This document shows, piece by piece, positions 1 through 7,949 of a DNA stretch of 59,143 nt (position 1 is its first letter; each line of letters starts with the position of its first letter). The notes beneath the pieces are model-generated. The model was not told the DNA's origin, made no database searches, and saw only the letters and a list, made by a program, of their open reading frames with translations. Position numbers and translations under genes: made by a program. The stretch is taken from assembly GCF_041107455.1 (NCBI RefSeq), contig NZ_JBGBPY010000002.1, forward strand, positions 1 to 59,143, read 5' to 3'. The stretch comes from Rhodanobacter humi. Lineage in GTDB: Bacteria > Pseudomonadota > Gammaproteobacteria > Xanthomonadales > Rhodanobacteraceae.

Positions 1-1098
1 CTGATCCCGCTGTTGCTGGTCACGACGTTGGGTGCGGGTCCGGTGGCGATGGGCCTCGTCGATGGCGTGGCGGATGCGGTCGCCAGCGGGTTTCGTTTGT
101 GGGCCGGTCGTCGCTCAGATGTGCGTGGGCGCCGGCGCAAGATCTTCGTCATCATGGGCTATGGTCTGTCGAGCATCGCGCGACCGCTCGTGGGACTGGC
201 GCTCAACTGGCCGATGGTGCTGTTGCTGCGCAGTCTCGACCGCGTCGGCAAGGGGGTGCGTGGTGCCCCCCGCGATGCGTTGGTGGCCGATGCCACGCCG
301 GCGGCATTGCGGGGGTATGCGTACGGCATCAATCGCGCCTTTGATTACGCCGGCGCGGTCGGCGGCAGCCTGATCGCTGCGGCGGCATTGCTGTGGATCA
401 GCCATCGCATCAGCGTGGTCATCATGCTATCGGCCATTCCCGCGGCCCTCGCGCTGGTGGTTTTGATGACTCTCGTCAAGGATGTGCCGGCGAAAACGAT
501 CAAGCCAGGAACGGCGCCAGCGCCTTTGCGCTGGCGTGCGTTGACCGTTCCATCGCGGCGTTTCCTGACCGTCTTCATGCTTTTTGCCTTCGCCAGTGCG
601 TCGGAGAGTTTCATTCTGTTACGTGCTCACGAAATCGGTATGGGCAATGTCCAGGTGCTTCTGCTTTGGGCCGTGTTGTGCGCTGTGCAAGCAGGGGTCG
701 CCTGGCGTGCCGGAAAGGTTTCCGACCGTTTCAACAAAGTCGGGGTCGTGACCTTCACCTGGTTGGCCTACGGCGTGGGCTTGCTGCTGTTCGCGTTCGT
801 GGAAAATATCCTGGGCCTGTGGATCGTCGTGATCGTCTATGCGTTGCTCAGCGGCGTCGGCGAAGGCGCGGAAAAAACGCTGGTCAGCACCTTGGCGACG
901 GAAGCTGACCGCGGTACCGCCTTCGGGTGGTTCACGATGATTTCGGGGTTGGGAGCCATCCCTGCCGGGTTGATGTTCGGCGTCATTTGGCAGCAGTCCA
1001 CCGCAGGTACCGCGTTCGGGGCGTTCGGCGTCCTGGCCATCGTGAGCGCGGTACTGTTGTGGGTGATCTTGCCGACACGGCGTGCGGCAACTATCTGA
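1..1098 (+). CDS. MFS transporter, main part (starts at 59060 across the junction)
   Basis: These 365 codons carry the rest of a 12-helix major facilitator permease. Visible family features are the loop 2-3 signature (RLWAGRRSDVRGRRRK), a positively charged helix 4-5 region (RVGKGVRGAPRDAL) and hydrophobic helices to the end. MFS proteins are proton-coupled inner-membrane transporters. The substrate cannot be read from sequence. Base 1 is not a start: the open frame continues backwards through the window end to 59060. gtrA begins 3 bp after the stop, so the two are probably co-transcribed. The context, with envelope glycosyltransferases and an efflux operon, suggests export of a toxic compound or an envelope precursor. 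That role is inference. Confidence 0.85.
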   Translation: MIPLLLVTTLGAGPVAMGLVDGVADAVASGFRLWAGRRSDVRGRRRKIFVIMGYGLSSIARPLVGLALNWPMVLLLRSLDRVGKGVRGAPRDALVADATPAALRGYAYGINRAFDYAGAVGGSLIAAAALLWISHRISVVIMLSAIPAALALVVLMTLVKDVPAKTIKPGTAPAPLRWRALTVPSRRFLTVFMLFAFASASESFILLRAHEIGMGNVQVLLLWAVLCAVQAGVAWRAGKVSDRFNKVGVVTFTWLAYGVGLLLFAFVENILGLWIVVIVYALLSGVGEGAEKTLVSTLATEADRGTAFGWFTMISGLGAIPAGLMFGVIWQQSTAGTAFGAFGVLAIVSAVLLWVILPTRRAATI

Positions 1099-1101
1099 AG
1101 G

Positions 1102-1590
1102 ATGGACAGCGTGCTTATTCAATCGGCTATCTCCAGCAAACATGCGACTGCTCTCTCGTCGCGTCAACACTCAATGAGTTATTCAAGCATGTCTATCAGA
1201 TCGATCGCCTTGAATGAGGGCGTCCGCCGAACCTTTTTCTTCTTCCTCGCGGGCGGTACTGGATTCCTGCTCTATCTGTGCATTTCGATGGTCTTGCATT
1301 ATGTGTTTCACGTCGGCGAGGTCGTTTCAGCGATCTGCGGAACGTTACTGCCCATTCCGCCGACATTCTGGATGCAGCGCCGGCTTACATTTCAAAGTGA
1401 TGCGCCGAAGCGACAGGCACTCCCACGCTATGCGGCGCTCCAGCTGGGCAATGCGGCACTCGTTTCGGGGCTCACCGCATGGGGGACAACCATGGGATTG
1501 TCGGGAGGTCTGATCTTTCTCATTGCAGGAATCACGGGCGCTTTGATTTCCTATGTCGTCCAGTCAAAGCTGGTGTTTCACAGCCACTGA
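1102..1590 (+). CDS. GtrA-family flippase-like membrane protein
   Basis: The protein is up to 162 aa with four hydrophobic helices and the GtrA-family pattern (FFFLAGGTGFLLYL near the start, then WMQRRLTF after helix 2). GtrA proteins are thought to flip polyprenyl-phosphate-linked sugars across the inner membrane. The upstream ATG at 1102 has no spaced ribosome site. Family alignment favours an internal start, for example ATG 1189, giving about 133 aa, the usual GtrA size. It sits between the MFS gene and an ArnT-like transferase, and a GtrB-like transferase lies elsewhere in the same transposon. That is the classic GtrA/GtrB/sugar-transferase combination. Confidence 0.8.
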   Translation: MDSVLIQSAISSKHATALSSRQHSMSYSSMSIRSIALNEGVRRTFFFFLAGGTGFLLYLCISMVLHYVFHVGEVVSAICGTLLPIPPTFWMQRRLTFQSDAPKRQALPRYAALQLGNAALVSGLTAWGTTMGLSGGLIFLIAGITGALISYVVQSKLVFHSH

Positions 1591-1603
1591 TACGGTAATT
1601 GCA

Positions 1604-1629
1604 TCGACCGAATGCGTTCGGTCGATGTA
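1604..1629. other. Perfect-stem hairpin between gtrA and the IS
   Basis: A short inverted repeat (ATCGACCGAA / TTCGGTCGAT, loop of about 4 bases) lies 14 bp after gtrA. No T-run follows, so it is not a standard terminator. It may be mRNA processing structure or a regulator site in the original gtrA-GT39 spacer, which the IS later split. Confidence 0.4.
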
Positions 1630-1674
1630 GTGCACTTTGGTGCGCATTTTCCGCCGCACCATGTCTCCCATTAG

Positions 1675-2862
1675 GGATGCTCTGATCAATGAAGTTCGAA
1701 ACAGCCGTCCAGACGGCCGTGCCAAAACTTCCGGTCTTGTTACATAGAAAGATGACTTTTGAGCAGTTCCAGCACTGTCACGGTGCCGTTTTGCGCCGAA
1801 TCACCATGATTGGGTGCCTCACGGGCGCACCTCCCCTACGGAAGTCAGCAACGTTCGCCGTGCCATCCAAAGATTTGAGAGTGCGAACAACGTCAGTACC
1901 TGCGCGGTGTTCTTGAATAGTCCCTTGAAACGCACTTTTTGATAGCCGAACTGGCGCTTCACCACCCGGAACGGGTGCTCTACCTTGGAACGAACCGCTG
2001 CCTTCATGTGTTCGGTGTGCTTCACCGCTTCCTTCAACTCACCTTCGGGCATCGCCTTGACGCTGCCGCGTTTGGCAGCGATGTACCAAGTGCGACCGCG
2101 CTTGGCTGCTCGCTTCTCGGCACCCTGGTAACCGGCATCGGCGTACACCGTCTTCTCTTTGCCGTGCAGCAGCTTGTCTACTTCCGTCACGTCACCCACG
2201 TTTGCTGGTGTGGTGGTCACCGTGTGCACCAAGCCCGATTCAACGTCCACTCCGATGTGCGCTTTCATGCCGAAGTACCACTGCTGGCCTTTCTTCGTCT
2301 GATGCATTTCGGGGTCGCGCTGCTTGTCGCGGTTCTTCGTCGACGACGGAGCCTGGATGATCGTGGCATCCACGATAGTGCCCTGACGCAAGAGCAAGCC
2401 CTGTTTACCGAGGTAGGAGTTCACCGTTTCGAGAATCCGAACCGCCAAGCCGTGCTGTTCCAGAAACCGGCGGAATTTGAGAATCGTTGTCTCATCCGGG
2501 ATCGCCTCCTCGTTCAACTCCAACCCAGCGAAGCGCCGCATTGACTCGATCTCATACAGCGCGTCTTCCATCGCAGGATCGCTCAGCGCATACCATTGCT
2601 GCATGAAGTGGATGCGCAGCATGGTCGCTGCTGGCATGGGCGGTCGGCCACGTCGGCCAGACGTCGGATAGGCGGGTGCGATCAACGCCAACAGCGCTTC
2701 CCACGGCACCACCTTGTCCATCTCTCCAAGAAATTTCTCCCGCCGCGTCGGCTTCTTCTTGGACTCGAAACTGAGCGAGGCAAAGGAACGTTGCTTCATC
2801 GACGGGTGCTTCCTGAGGTCTGTCGCTATGATGCCGCAGATCGGGAATAAATCAGAGCATCC
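1675..2862 (-). mobile_element. IS5-family insertion sequence with TTAG target duplication
   Basis: A 1,188-bp element flanked by TTAG at 1671-1674 and 2863-2866. That 4-bp YTAR-type duplication is typical of IS5-group insertions. The ends are inverted repeats starting GGATGCTCTGAT (14 of 16 terminal bases match). It carries one transposase gene on the minus strand. Removing the element and one TTAG rejoins the gtrA-GT39 spacer, so it inserted cleanly inside the larger transposon after the cargo was assembled. Confidence 0.9.
1819..2799 (-). CDS. IS5-family transposase
   Basis: A 326-aa DDE transposase of normal IS5 length. The N-terminal region (QRSFASLSFESKKKPTRRE) and the DUF772-like segment (GRRGRPPMPAATMLRIHFMQ) are typical of the group. 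The catalytic Asp lies in VDATIIQAPSSTKN, the second in YADAGYQG, and the Glu in the RSKVEHPFRVVKRQFGYQKV block. It appears intact. It is the only gene of the element and occupies most of its length. It acts on its own terminal repeats by cut-and-paste. Confidence 0.93.
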   Translation of the reverse strand: MKQRSFASLSFESKKKPTRREKFLGEMDKVVPWEALLALIAPAYPTSGRRGRPPMPAATMLRIHFMQQWYALSDPAMEDALYEIESMRRFAGLELNEEAIPDETTILKFRRFLEQHGLAVRILETVNSYLGKQGLLLRQGTIVDATIIQAPSSTKNRDKQRDPEMHQTKKGQQWYFGMKAHIGVDVESGLVHTVTTTPANVGDVTEVDKLLHGKEKTVYADAGYQGAEKRAAKRGRTWYIAAKRGSVKAMPEGELKEAVKHTEHMKAAVRSKVEHPFRVVKRQFGYQKVRFKGLFKNTAQVLTLFALSNLWMARRTLLTSVGEVRP

Positions 2863-2877
2863 TTAGCTGGTTGTCTT

Positions 2878-4512
2878 ATGTCATTCCGTTCAAACCGTTT
2901 CGACGCGCTGCGCATGCTGTGGCCCTGGCTCCCCCTGTGGATGGCTGTCGCGTTGGTCGCGATCTTCATGCACGGCCCGATGCCGATGTATTCCACCCGT
3001 ACGCTCGCGGTGGCGTGGGACATGTGGCATCGGCACAGCTTCATCGTGCCATCCCTCAACGGCGCGCCTTACAGCGACAAACCGCCCATGCTGTTCTGGC
3101 TGATTCATGTGGGATGGGCTGTCGGAGGCGTGGGCGACGTCTGGCCCCGTGTGCTCGAAGTTTTGATGGGGGCTGTCGAGTTGGTGCTTGCCACCGTGCT
3201 CGCACATCGTTTGTTCCCCGAACGCGCGGCGGTCGCGCGAACGACTCCATGGGTGTTATTCGCCTTCAGCTATGCGTTCTTGTTCGGCCTGCAAACCATG
3301 TACGAAGTGCTGCTTGCCGCCAGTGTTCTTGGTGCCTTGGTCAGTCTTGCCCCGAGCTCGCGTCGTGAAGCGCCTTGTTTCATCGGATTCGCACTGGCGA
3401 TCGGCGTGGGGTTGCTTACCAAAGGCCCGGTGATGCTGTTGCACGTCGCCTTTCCCTGGTTACTGGGTCCACTGTGGAATGACTGGGCGCGGCGTGAATC
3501 ACGGCGGTGGTACGCCGGCGGTCTGCTCGCTGTACTGACCGGATGCGGCATGCTGCTAGCGTGGGCGCTCACGGCCGCCTCGATCGGTGGCCCCACCTAT
3601 CGCGAGCAATTGCTGTTCCACCAGACGGCAGGGCGCGTGGTGGAAGCGTTCGCGCATGCGAAACCGCTCTGGTGGTACCTGCCGCTACTGCCGCTGTTGG
3701 TGTTTCCGTTCGCGCTATGGCCGAGGCTGTGGTTCGCACTAGGGGCCCTGCGGCGTCCGTTCGAACCAGGACTGCGTTTCGTGTTCGCTTGGCTGGGTCC
3801 GGTGTTACTGGTGTTCTCGCTGATCAGCGGCAAGCAGCCGTATTACCTGTTGCCGGAATGTGCGGGTTTCGCCTTGCTGTTCGCCGCCGCCGTGGCTCGG
3901 AAACATGCTCCTCCGGGAAGGAGCCGTTGGCTCGGTCCGTGGCCGTTGGCATTCTTGTCCGTGGGAGCTGGTCTGTCCCTGTTTGCACTTCCGCAGCTCA
4001 TTGCGCGCGGGGTAGTCCGTGATCCGCAGCTCGCCACGCTGGGGGCTTTCAGCAGCGCGTTCGGCGTGTTCTATATTTTGCTCGGTGGCCTGCTTCTGCC
4101 AAGAAGGGGCGAGTTGCACCGCATTGCTTTGGTGGGCCTTGTGGGTGCCGTCGCCGCCAACGGTCTATTCACGCTCACCTGGTGGCCGGCTTTCGATCTC
4201 AAGCCGGCGGCGGTGTTACTGGCACGTGCCGAAGCTCAGGGCAGACCCATCGCCAATGTGGAAACGTACGACGGTCAGTTCGACTTTCTGGGCCGATTGA
4301 CACGGCCCATGACGCAGCTGTCCGAAGGCGAGTCGGTGCAAGTGTGGGCAAAGGCACATCCCCGAGGATGGATCGTGAGCTACCCAGCCACGGTGACATC
4401 TCTCGATCGACGTATAGCTCTTTATGTACAGCCGTTTCGTGGCGTGTGGTTGACCATATGGCCAGCCAGCGAATTGGCCGCCGGCCGCGAAGGCCTGCCG
4501 AAGGCGAACTAA
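2878..4512 (+). CDS. ArnT-like (GT39 family) membrane glycosyltransferase, paralog 1
   Basis: A 544-aa protein with about 12 hydrophobic helices and the GT39/ArnT layout: an N-terminal periplasmic loop with NGAPYSDKPPMLFW and later a QPYYLLP motif matching the family's H/QxYYLLP signature. Such enzymes use undecaprenyl-phosphate sugars to glycosylate lipid A or other envelope acceptors. By eye the acidic DE pair just before the conserved Arg of loop 1 (PDEGR in the second paralog) reads MYSTR here, so the presumed catalytic Asp is absent. The start at 2878 lies 11 bp after the IS target duplication and no strong ribosome site is visible. It probably shared a transcript with gtrA before the IS arrived. 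Confidence 0.75.
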   Translation: MSFRSNRFDALRMLWPWLPLWMAVALVAIFMHGPMPMYSTRTLAVAWDMWHRHSFIVPSLNGAPYSDKPPMLFWLIHVGWAVGGVGDVWPRVLEVLMGAVELVLATVLAHRLFPERAAVARTTPWVLFAFSYAFLFGLQTMYEVLLAASVLGALVSLAPSSRREAPCFIGFALAIGVGLLTKGPVMLLHVAFPWLLGPLWNDWARRESRRWYAGGLLAVLTGCGMLLAWALTAASIGGPTYREQLLFHQTAGRVVEAFAHAKPLWWYLPLLPLLVFPFALWPRLWFALGALRRPFEPGLRFVFAWLGPVLLVFSLISGKQPYYLLPECAGFALLFAAAVARKHAPPGRSRWLGPWPLAFLSVGAGLSLFALPQLIARGVVRDPQLATLGAFSSAFGVFYILLGGLLLPRRGELHRIALVGLVGAVAANGLFTLTWWPAFDLKPAAVLLARAEAQGRPIANVETYDGQFDFLGRLTRPMTQLSEGESVQVWAKAHPRGWIVSYPATVTSLDRRIALYVQPFRGVWLTIWPASELAAGREGLPKAN

Positions 4513-4569
4513 ACAACCGCACCCTTTGGACGAATTTTCCAACTGAACCCGGTTGAAAAAAGCACGCTA

Positions 4570-4878
4570 TCAAATTTTCAAATAATCATCACACGCGGTG
4601 ATGAGTTCTCGCAGTGTCGGCTCATCCGCATCAGGACGGGCCGCCAGCAGGGCGCGAAGTTCCCCAATCTGTTTATTGTCTGGAATCAGTTCGGACGGAC
4701 TTTCCCACATCCAGTCGATCACGATCGGCAAAAGTTGGGTGGCAGACAACGTGGCCACTTCATGCCGGGTGGGTACATACATGCCCGCCCGAAAAACGGG
4801 GCTATCCAGCCCATGACTTTCCCTGGCCGCCTTGAAAGCACTGGCGGGCATGCCGAAACGATCGTCGGGGTCAGTCAT
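4570..4878 (-). CDS. Small conserved-context protein coupled to tnpS
   Basis: A 102-aa protein of unknown family. The sequence is acidic at the N-terminus (MTDPDDRFG), has an Ala/Leu-rich C-terminal half and no membrane segment. Its ATG overlaps the tnpS stop by 4 bp (ATGA), and an AGGAGA ribosome site lies 5-10 bp upstream, so it is translationally coupled to the recombinase. It ends 57 bp from the convergent ArnT-like gene. It could be a recombination accessory factor or simply a passenger. No function can be assigned from sequence. Confidence 0.65.
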   Translation of the reverse strand: MTDPDDRFGMPASAFKAARESHGLDSPVFRAGMYVPTRHEVATLSATQLLPIVIDWMWESPSELIPDNKQIGELRALLAARPDADEPTLRELITACDDYLKI

Positions 4879-6038
4879 GGCAGGTCTCCTTCTCTTTGCT
4901 GCGAGGCGTCGGCTCGCGTTCTCGTTGTGCTTGCATGCCGTGAATCTTCTTCTGCGTGGAGGTAAATCGATGTCGTGCCGATCGAGCTGTGGCGAAGATT
5001 CTGCTGGATGTGGTGGATCGGTGTTCCGTCTTCGGCCTGATGCGTGGCGGCCGTATGCCGTAGCCAATGAGTCGACGCCCGCCGCACTCGGGAGGCTTTG
5101 GCGGCATCTTCCTTTTGGAGCGTATCCGCAACATGCCGGAAGGTGGCCTTGACGATCTGATAGATCGCCGTGGGAGTGAGCGCAGAAGCGCGGCCGGCGA
5201 TCCCCAGAATGGCCGGTATCTTGCCATTGTCGGCCGGCGCGGGCGGCAACCCATGGAAGCCGCGATAGCGCGCGAAATCCTCCATGAGATGGTCGCTGAG
5301 GGGGATCTGACCCTCGACGCCGCCTTTGCCCACGACATGGAGCCACCACCGACCACGAACGCGCTGGAAATCGCTCTCGCAGGCCGCGGCGGCCTCGGAA
5401 GCCCGTAAAGCCGTTTCGTACAGGAAACGCAGTACCCAACGAGCGCGTTCGTAGCGTTGGCAATCCCGGTTCGTCGACCGTGGCCAACCGTCGATGCTGT
5501 GAAGCACGTCGTCCCAAAGGGATCGGTCCAGATAGCGCTCGATAGCACGGGGCATCCCGCGACGCGCCCGTCGCCGCTGCAGCACAAACGGACTGCCGGC
5601 GAGATAGCCGGCGCGTACGAGATAGTTGAACAGCCCTGCGAGGATGCCCAAGGCCTGACGTCGGCTGCGCTCGGCCAATGGTCCCGTGAACAGGCGCCGA
5701 TGCTCACCACGACGGGCCAGACTGTCGTCGCACCAAGTGGCGGGCGGATGGCAGAGAAATGCTTCGTAGGCGATCACATCCTCGCGGGTGAGGCTCGACA
5801 CCGGCTTGCCACGTATTTGCGTGGCCCAGAGCAGCAGCCGTTCTGCCTCCTTGCGGTAGCTGCGAAAGGTATGGGGCGAGTCGTGATATTCCGCCAGCCA
5901 CAGGCCGATCGCCGCCACGTCGTCATTGGCCGCAATCTGTCGGGCCACGTTCGCCGGAGCACGGTTGGTTCCGGCGCATCCCGACAGGACAGGAGGCAGG
6001 GCCTGGGGTACGGCGAGGCTCAAAGGATGTTCAGTCAT
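4875..6038 (-). CDS. tnpS: Tyrosine recombinase, cointegrate resolvase (TnpS type)
   Basis: A 387-aa tyrosine recombinase (starts 30 bp upstream are also open). An N-terminal SAM-like core-binding domain is followed by the catalytic domain with visible residues: Arg in TALRASE, Lys in VGKGGVEG, His/Arg in HWLRHTAAT, then HSSIGTTSIYLH with the nucleophilic Tyr. In Tn4651-type elements TnpS, helped by TnpT, resolves replicative cointegrates at a site between the two divergent genes. The same divergent pair is present here, with a 161-bp AT-rich spacer. All catalytic residues are present, so it is probably active. Confidence 0.88.
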   Translation of the reverse strand: MTEHPLSLAVPQALPPVLSGCAGTNRAPANVARQIAANDDVAAIGLWLAEYHDSPHTFRSYRKEAERLLLWATQIRGKPVSSLTREDVIAYEAFLCHPPATWCDDSLARRGEHRRLFTGPLAERSRRQALGILAGLFNYLVRAGYLAGSPFVLQRRRARRGMPRAIERYLDRSLWDDVLHSIDGWPRSTNRDCQRYERARWVLRFLYETALRASEAAAACESDFQRVRGRWWLHVVGKGGVEGQIPLSDHLMEDFARYRGFHGLPPAPADNGKIPAILGIAGRASALTPTAIYQIVKATFRHVADTLQKEDAAKASRVRRASTHWLRHTAATHQAEDGTPIHHIQQNLRHSSIGTTSIYLHAEEDSRHASTTRTRADASQQREGDLP

Positions 6039-6068
6039 GCTTTCCGATGTCCAATGCCGCGGGACCAC

Positions 6069-6178
6069 CAGCGTACTGCTGAATTACTTTCGATTATAGG
6101 GATTATCATAACTTTCTTGATTTAATCATTACACATATAACGTAATACTATGATATACATGATTCATATCCTGCGAAA
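6069..6178. promoter_or_regulatory. Candidate resolution site (rst) and divergent promoters
   Basis: The spacer between tnpS and tnpT is markedly AT-rich against a GC-rich background. It contains two short spaced inverted repeats: ATTAC-N9-GTAAT at 6128-6146 and GATAT-N9-ATATC at 6152-6170. Tyrosine-recombinase cores have this arm-spacer-arm form, and Tn4651-type elements place the resolution site exactly here. The region must also carry both divergent promoters. Confidence 0.55.
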
Positions 6179-6199
6179 TTGACCCGCCAGCAACTGAGA

Positions 6200-7192
6200 A
6201 TGCCCATGAGCCGTGTCAGTGATACCCGCCAACGTACCCGCGAAGCCGCTGCCCAGCTCGTTGTCGGCGGCAAACGACCCCACGAAATCACGGTCGACCA
6301 GATCTATACGGCCATCCAGCAGGGCAGCCGCACGACGATCAATGACGAGTTGAAGCTGTGGAAGGACGAACGTACAAAAGCGGACGCCCTCGGCGCCGAT
6401 CTCCCGGCCGCTGTGGCCGATGCGATGCGCACCCTGTGGGTGTCCGCTGTCGAGCAGGGCGAAGCGGTATTTGCCGAACAGCGGGGCGCCTTGGAGACCG
6501 CTTTGGCGGAGGCCGAGCAGCAGCGGAATGCAGCCCTGCAAACGCGCGCCGATGCCATGGAGATGGCGACAGCACTGACCGAACAGTGCGAAACACTTCG
6601 ACATGAAGTTGCCGCGCAGCAAGCGCGTGTGGAGACCGAGATGGGTGCGAAGAACCAAGCTCTGCAGGATGGGCAGGCGCTGCAACAAAGGTTCATCACC
6701 TTGCAGACCGAGACGGCTGAACAGATCGAACGTATCCGTCAAGCTCAAACCGAACAGGCCGAGGAATTCCAAGCCGCGATCTCGAGCCGAGATGCGGCTT
6801 TCCAGATCGAACGCGATAAAGCGAATGAGCGACTGGAGATCGCGCAAGCACGCATGCTGCAGGAGATCGACGCCGCACGCGAAGGCCAGCGGCGCGCGGA
6901 AAACCAGCTGACCAAAGCGCGAGAGCGACTGGAACAGCAGCAGGCCAGCTTGGCGGAGTTACGCTTGGATGCAGGGCGCCATCGTCGCGAGTTGGCTGAG
7001 CGTGATATCCGCCTTGAAGCACTGGCCACTACTGTCGCAGAGCGGGATCGGATGGTCATCGAGTTGGCCGCAGTTCGCGGTCAATTGGAAGGGATGGGCA
7101 CGGCGGTGCAGTCGCTCGAAGCCCGGGCGAAAGCCGCAGAGGCTCGGTTAACTCAGACACCTGCACCGCCTCGAAAACGCCGGCAACATTGA
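6200..7192 (+). CDS. tnpT: Coiled-coil DNA-binding resolution cofactor (TnpT type)
   Basis: A 330-aa protein. The first ~110 residues resemble the KfrA_N DNA-binding domain (VSDTRQRTREAAAQLVVGG, then TVDQIYTAIQQGS). The remainder is an uninterrupted Gln/Glu/Ala/Arg-rich coiled coil ending in a basic tail (PPRKRRQH). In Tn4651 TnpT binds the resolution site and stimulates TnpS. I chose ATG 6200; an upstream TTG at 6179 is also in frame. It is the last gene before the right terminal repeat. Confidence 0.82.
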   Translation: MPMSRVSDTRQRTREAAAQLVVGGKRPHEITVDQIYTAIQQGSRTTINDELKLWKDERTKADALGADLPAAVADAMRTLWVSAVEQGEAVFAEQRGALETALAEAEQQRNAALQTRADAMEMATALTEQCETLRHEVAAQQARVETEMGAKNQALQDGQALQQRFITLQTETAEQIERIRQAQTEQAEEFQAAISSRDAAFQIERDKANERLEIAQARMLQEIDAAREGQRRAENQLTKARERLEQQQASLAELRLDAGRHRRELAERDIRLEALATTVAERDRMVIELAAVRGQLEGMGTAVQSLEARAKAAEARLTQTPAPPRKRRQH

Positions 7193-7605
7193 ACATCGAA
7201 AGACGCGCTTTACATTTTTGGGGGTTGGGCAAAATTAGCCATGCGGTCGCTTGAAACTCGGGCTACCGCCGCCGAGTCGCGCCTTACTGCTTAGCTGGCC
7301 GAGCAGGCATCGCCGGCGACGGCTCGAAGTAAGTATCCCCCGGCAAAGCCGGGGGCTTTACGATTGCTGGCCCCTCAAAGGGGCCTATTCGCAATCGGCG
7401 AAGATCAAGAGCACAAAGCAACACAGCGCGGAGCGAAATCCCGGAGCCGTCAAACTTTGAGAGTCCCCCGGCAGAGCCGGGGGTTTTCCATCGACTAATA
7501 AGCGGGGCAAGCAGCGGGATGCGTAAGCCATGTTTGAGGCCTATGACCCAATTTTTCCCATATCCGGGCACGACCCTAAATCCATGACAGACAAAGAATA
7601 TTTAT
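7193..7605. other. Gene-free stretch with three GC hairpins
   Basis: No credible gene is present between tnpT and the right terminal repeat. Three strong hairpins stand out: CCCCCGGC/GCCGGGGG at 7337-7355 followed by CTTT, the same stem at 7465-7483 followed by TTTT, and a nested stem at 7362-7398 (outer GATTGC/GCAATC, inner GCCCCT/AGGGGC). The first and last can act as terminators for tnpT. The cluster looks like a remnant of a structured or mobile sequence. Confidence 0.5.
7465..7487 (+). terminator. Rho-independent terminator-like hairpin after tnpT
   Basis: Stem CCCCCGGC/GCCGGGGG with a 3-base loop, followed immediately by TTTT. It is the strongest terminator candidate downstream of tnpT. 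Confidence 0.55.
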
Positions 7606-7644
7606 CCTTATCCCGGTTTTCCGTTCCATTGCTCCCCAAACCCC
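7606..7644 (-). repeat. Right terminal inverted repeat of the large transposon
   Basis: Read inward (minus strand) it begins GGGGTTTGGGGAGCAATGG and ends GGGATAAGG. It matches the left terminal repeat at 45292-45330 over 39 bp with one mismatch. The GGGG outer end is typical of the Tn3 superfamily. Confidence 0.9.
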
Positions 7645-7854
7645 AAGATCAACCTGGTGGCGGGGTCAACGAACCCGCCTGGAACGGCCACAGGCCGTCG
7701 CCGCGATGGCGCGGCAGGGAAGGGCGCAGCCCTGGGACTGGAACGCTGTAGGGAGCCGCCTCTAGCGGCTCTGGCGGCGGCGCTGACGGTGGTACACGGT
7801 CGGCGCCGCCGCGCCTGTGACCTTGCGGCGGTGGTACACGGCCGCGCTCTGGAT
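7645..7854. repeat. 210-bp exact direct repeat, copy 1, abutting the transposon
   Basis: Identical by eye to 9940-10149. The copy starts at the first base outside the right terminal repeat and stops where the first 40-bp palindrome begins. Internally it holds two partial repeats of GGTGGTACACGG. It is non-coding. Confidence 0.9.
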
Positions 7855-7857
7855 GCT

Positions 7858-7897
7858 GGTGACATTCTTGGCCAGCTCGATGCACCTGGTTGTCACC
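7858..7897. repeat. 40-bp palindrome-ended repeat P1
   Basis: GGTGACA and TGTCACC arms with a 26-bp centre (GGCCAGCTCGATGCACCTGG type, nearly the same as P11). It lies 3 bp after the 210-bp repeat and downstream of the minus-strand gene 7950-8615, which is bracketed by P1 and P2. Confidence 0.85.
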
Positions 7898-7949
7898 AAA
7901 GAAAACGGCCGCTCGATGCGGCCGCTTTCTTTTCCAACCGTATTTGGCA

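Larger units (their letters stand above)
1..7644. mobile_element. Tn4651-type transposon, right part (continues from 45292-59143)
   Basis: Second portion of a 21,496-bp Tn3-superfamily element that crosses the window ends. This part holds the MFS gene body, gtrA, the IS5 element, GT39 paralog 1, the small tnpS-coupled gene, tnpS, tnpT and the right terminal repeat. As in Tn4651, the resolution module is at the opposite end from tnpA with cargo between. There is no 5-bp target duplication: flanks are aatct on the left and aagat on the right. Confidence 0.85.

Noticed and set aside
1689-1916. Plus-strand frames opposite the IS transposase
   Set aside because: They are shadows of the transposase gene with no ribosome site or family signature.
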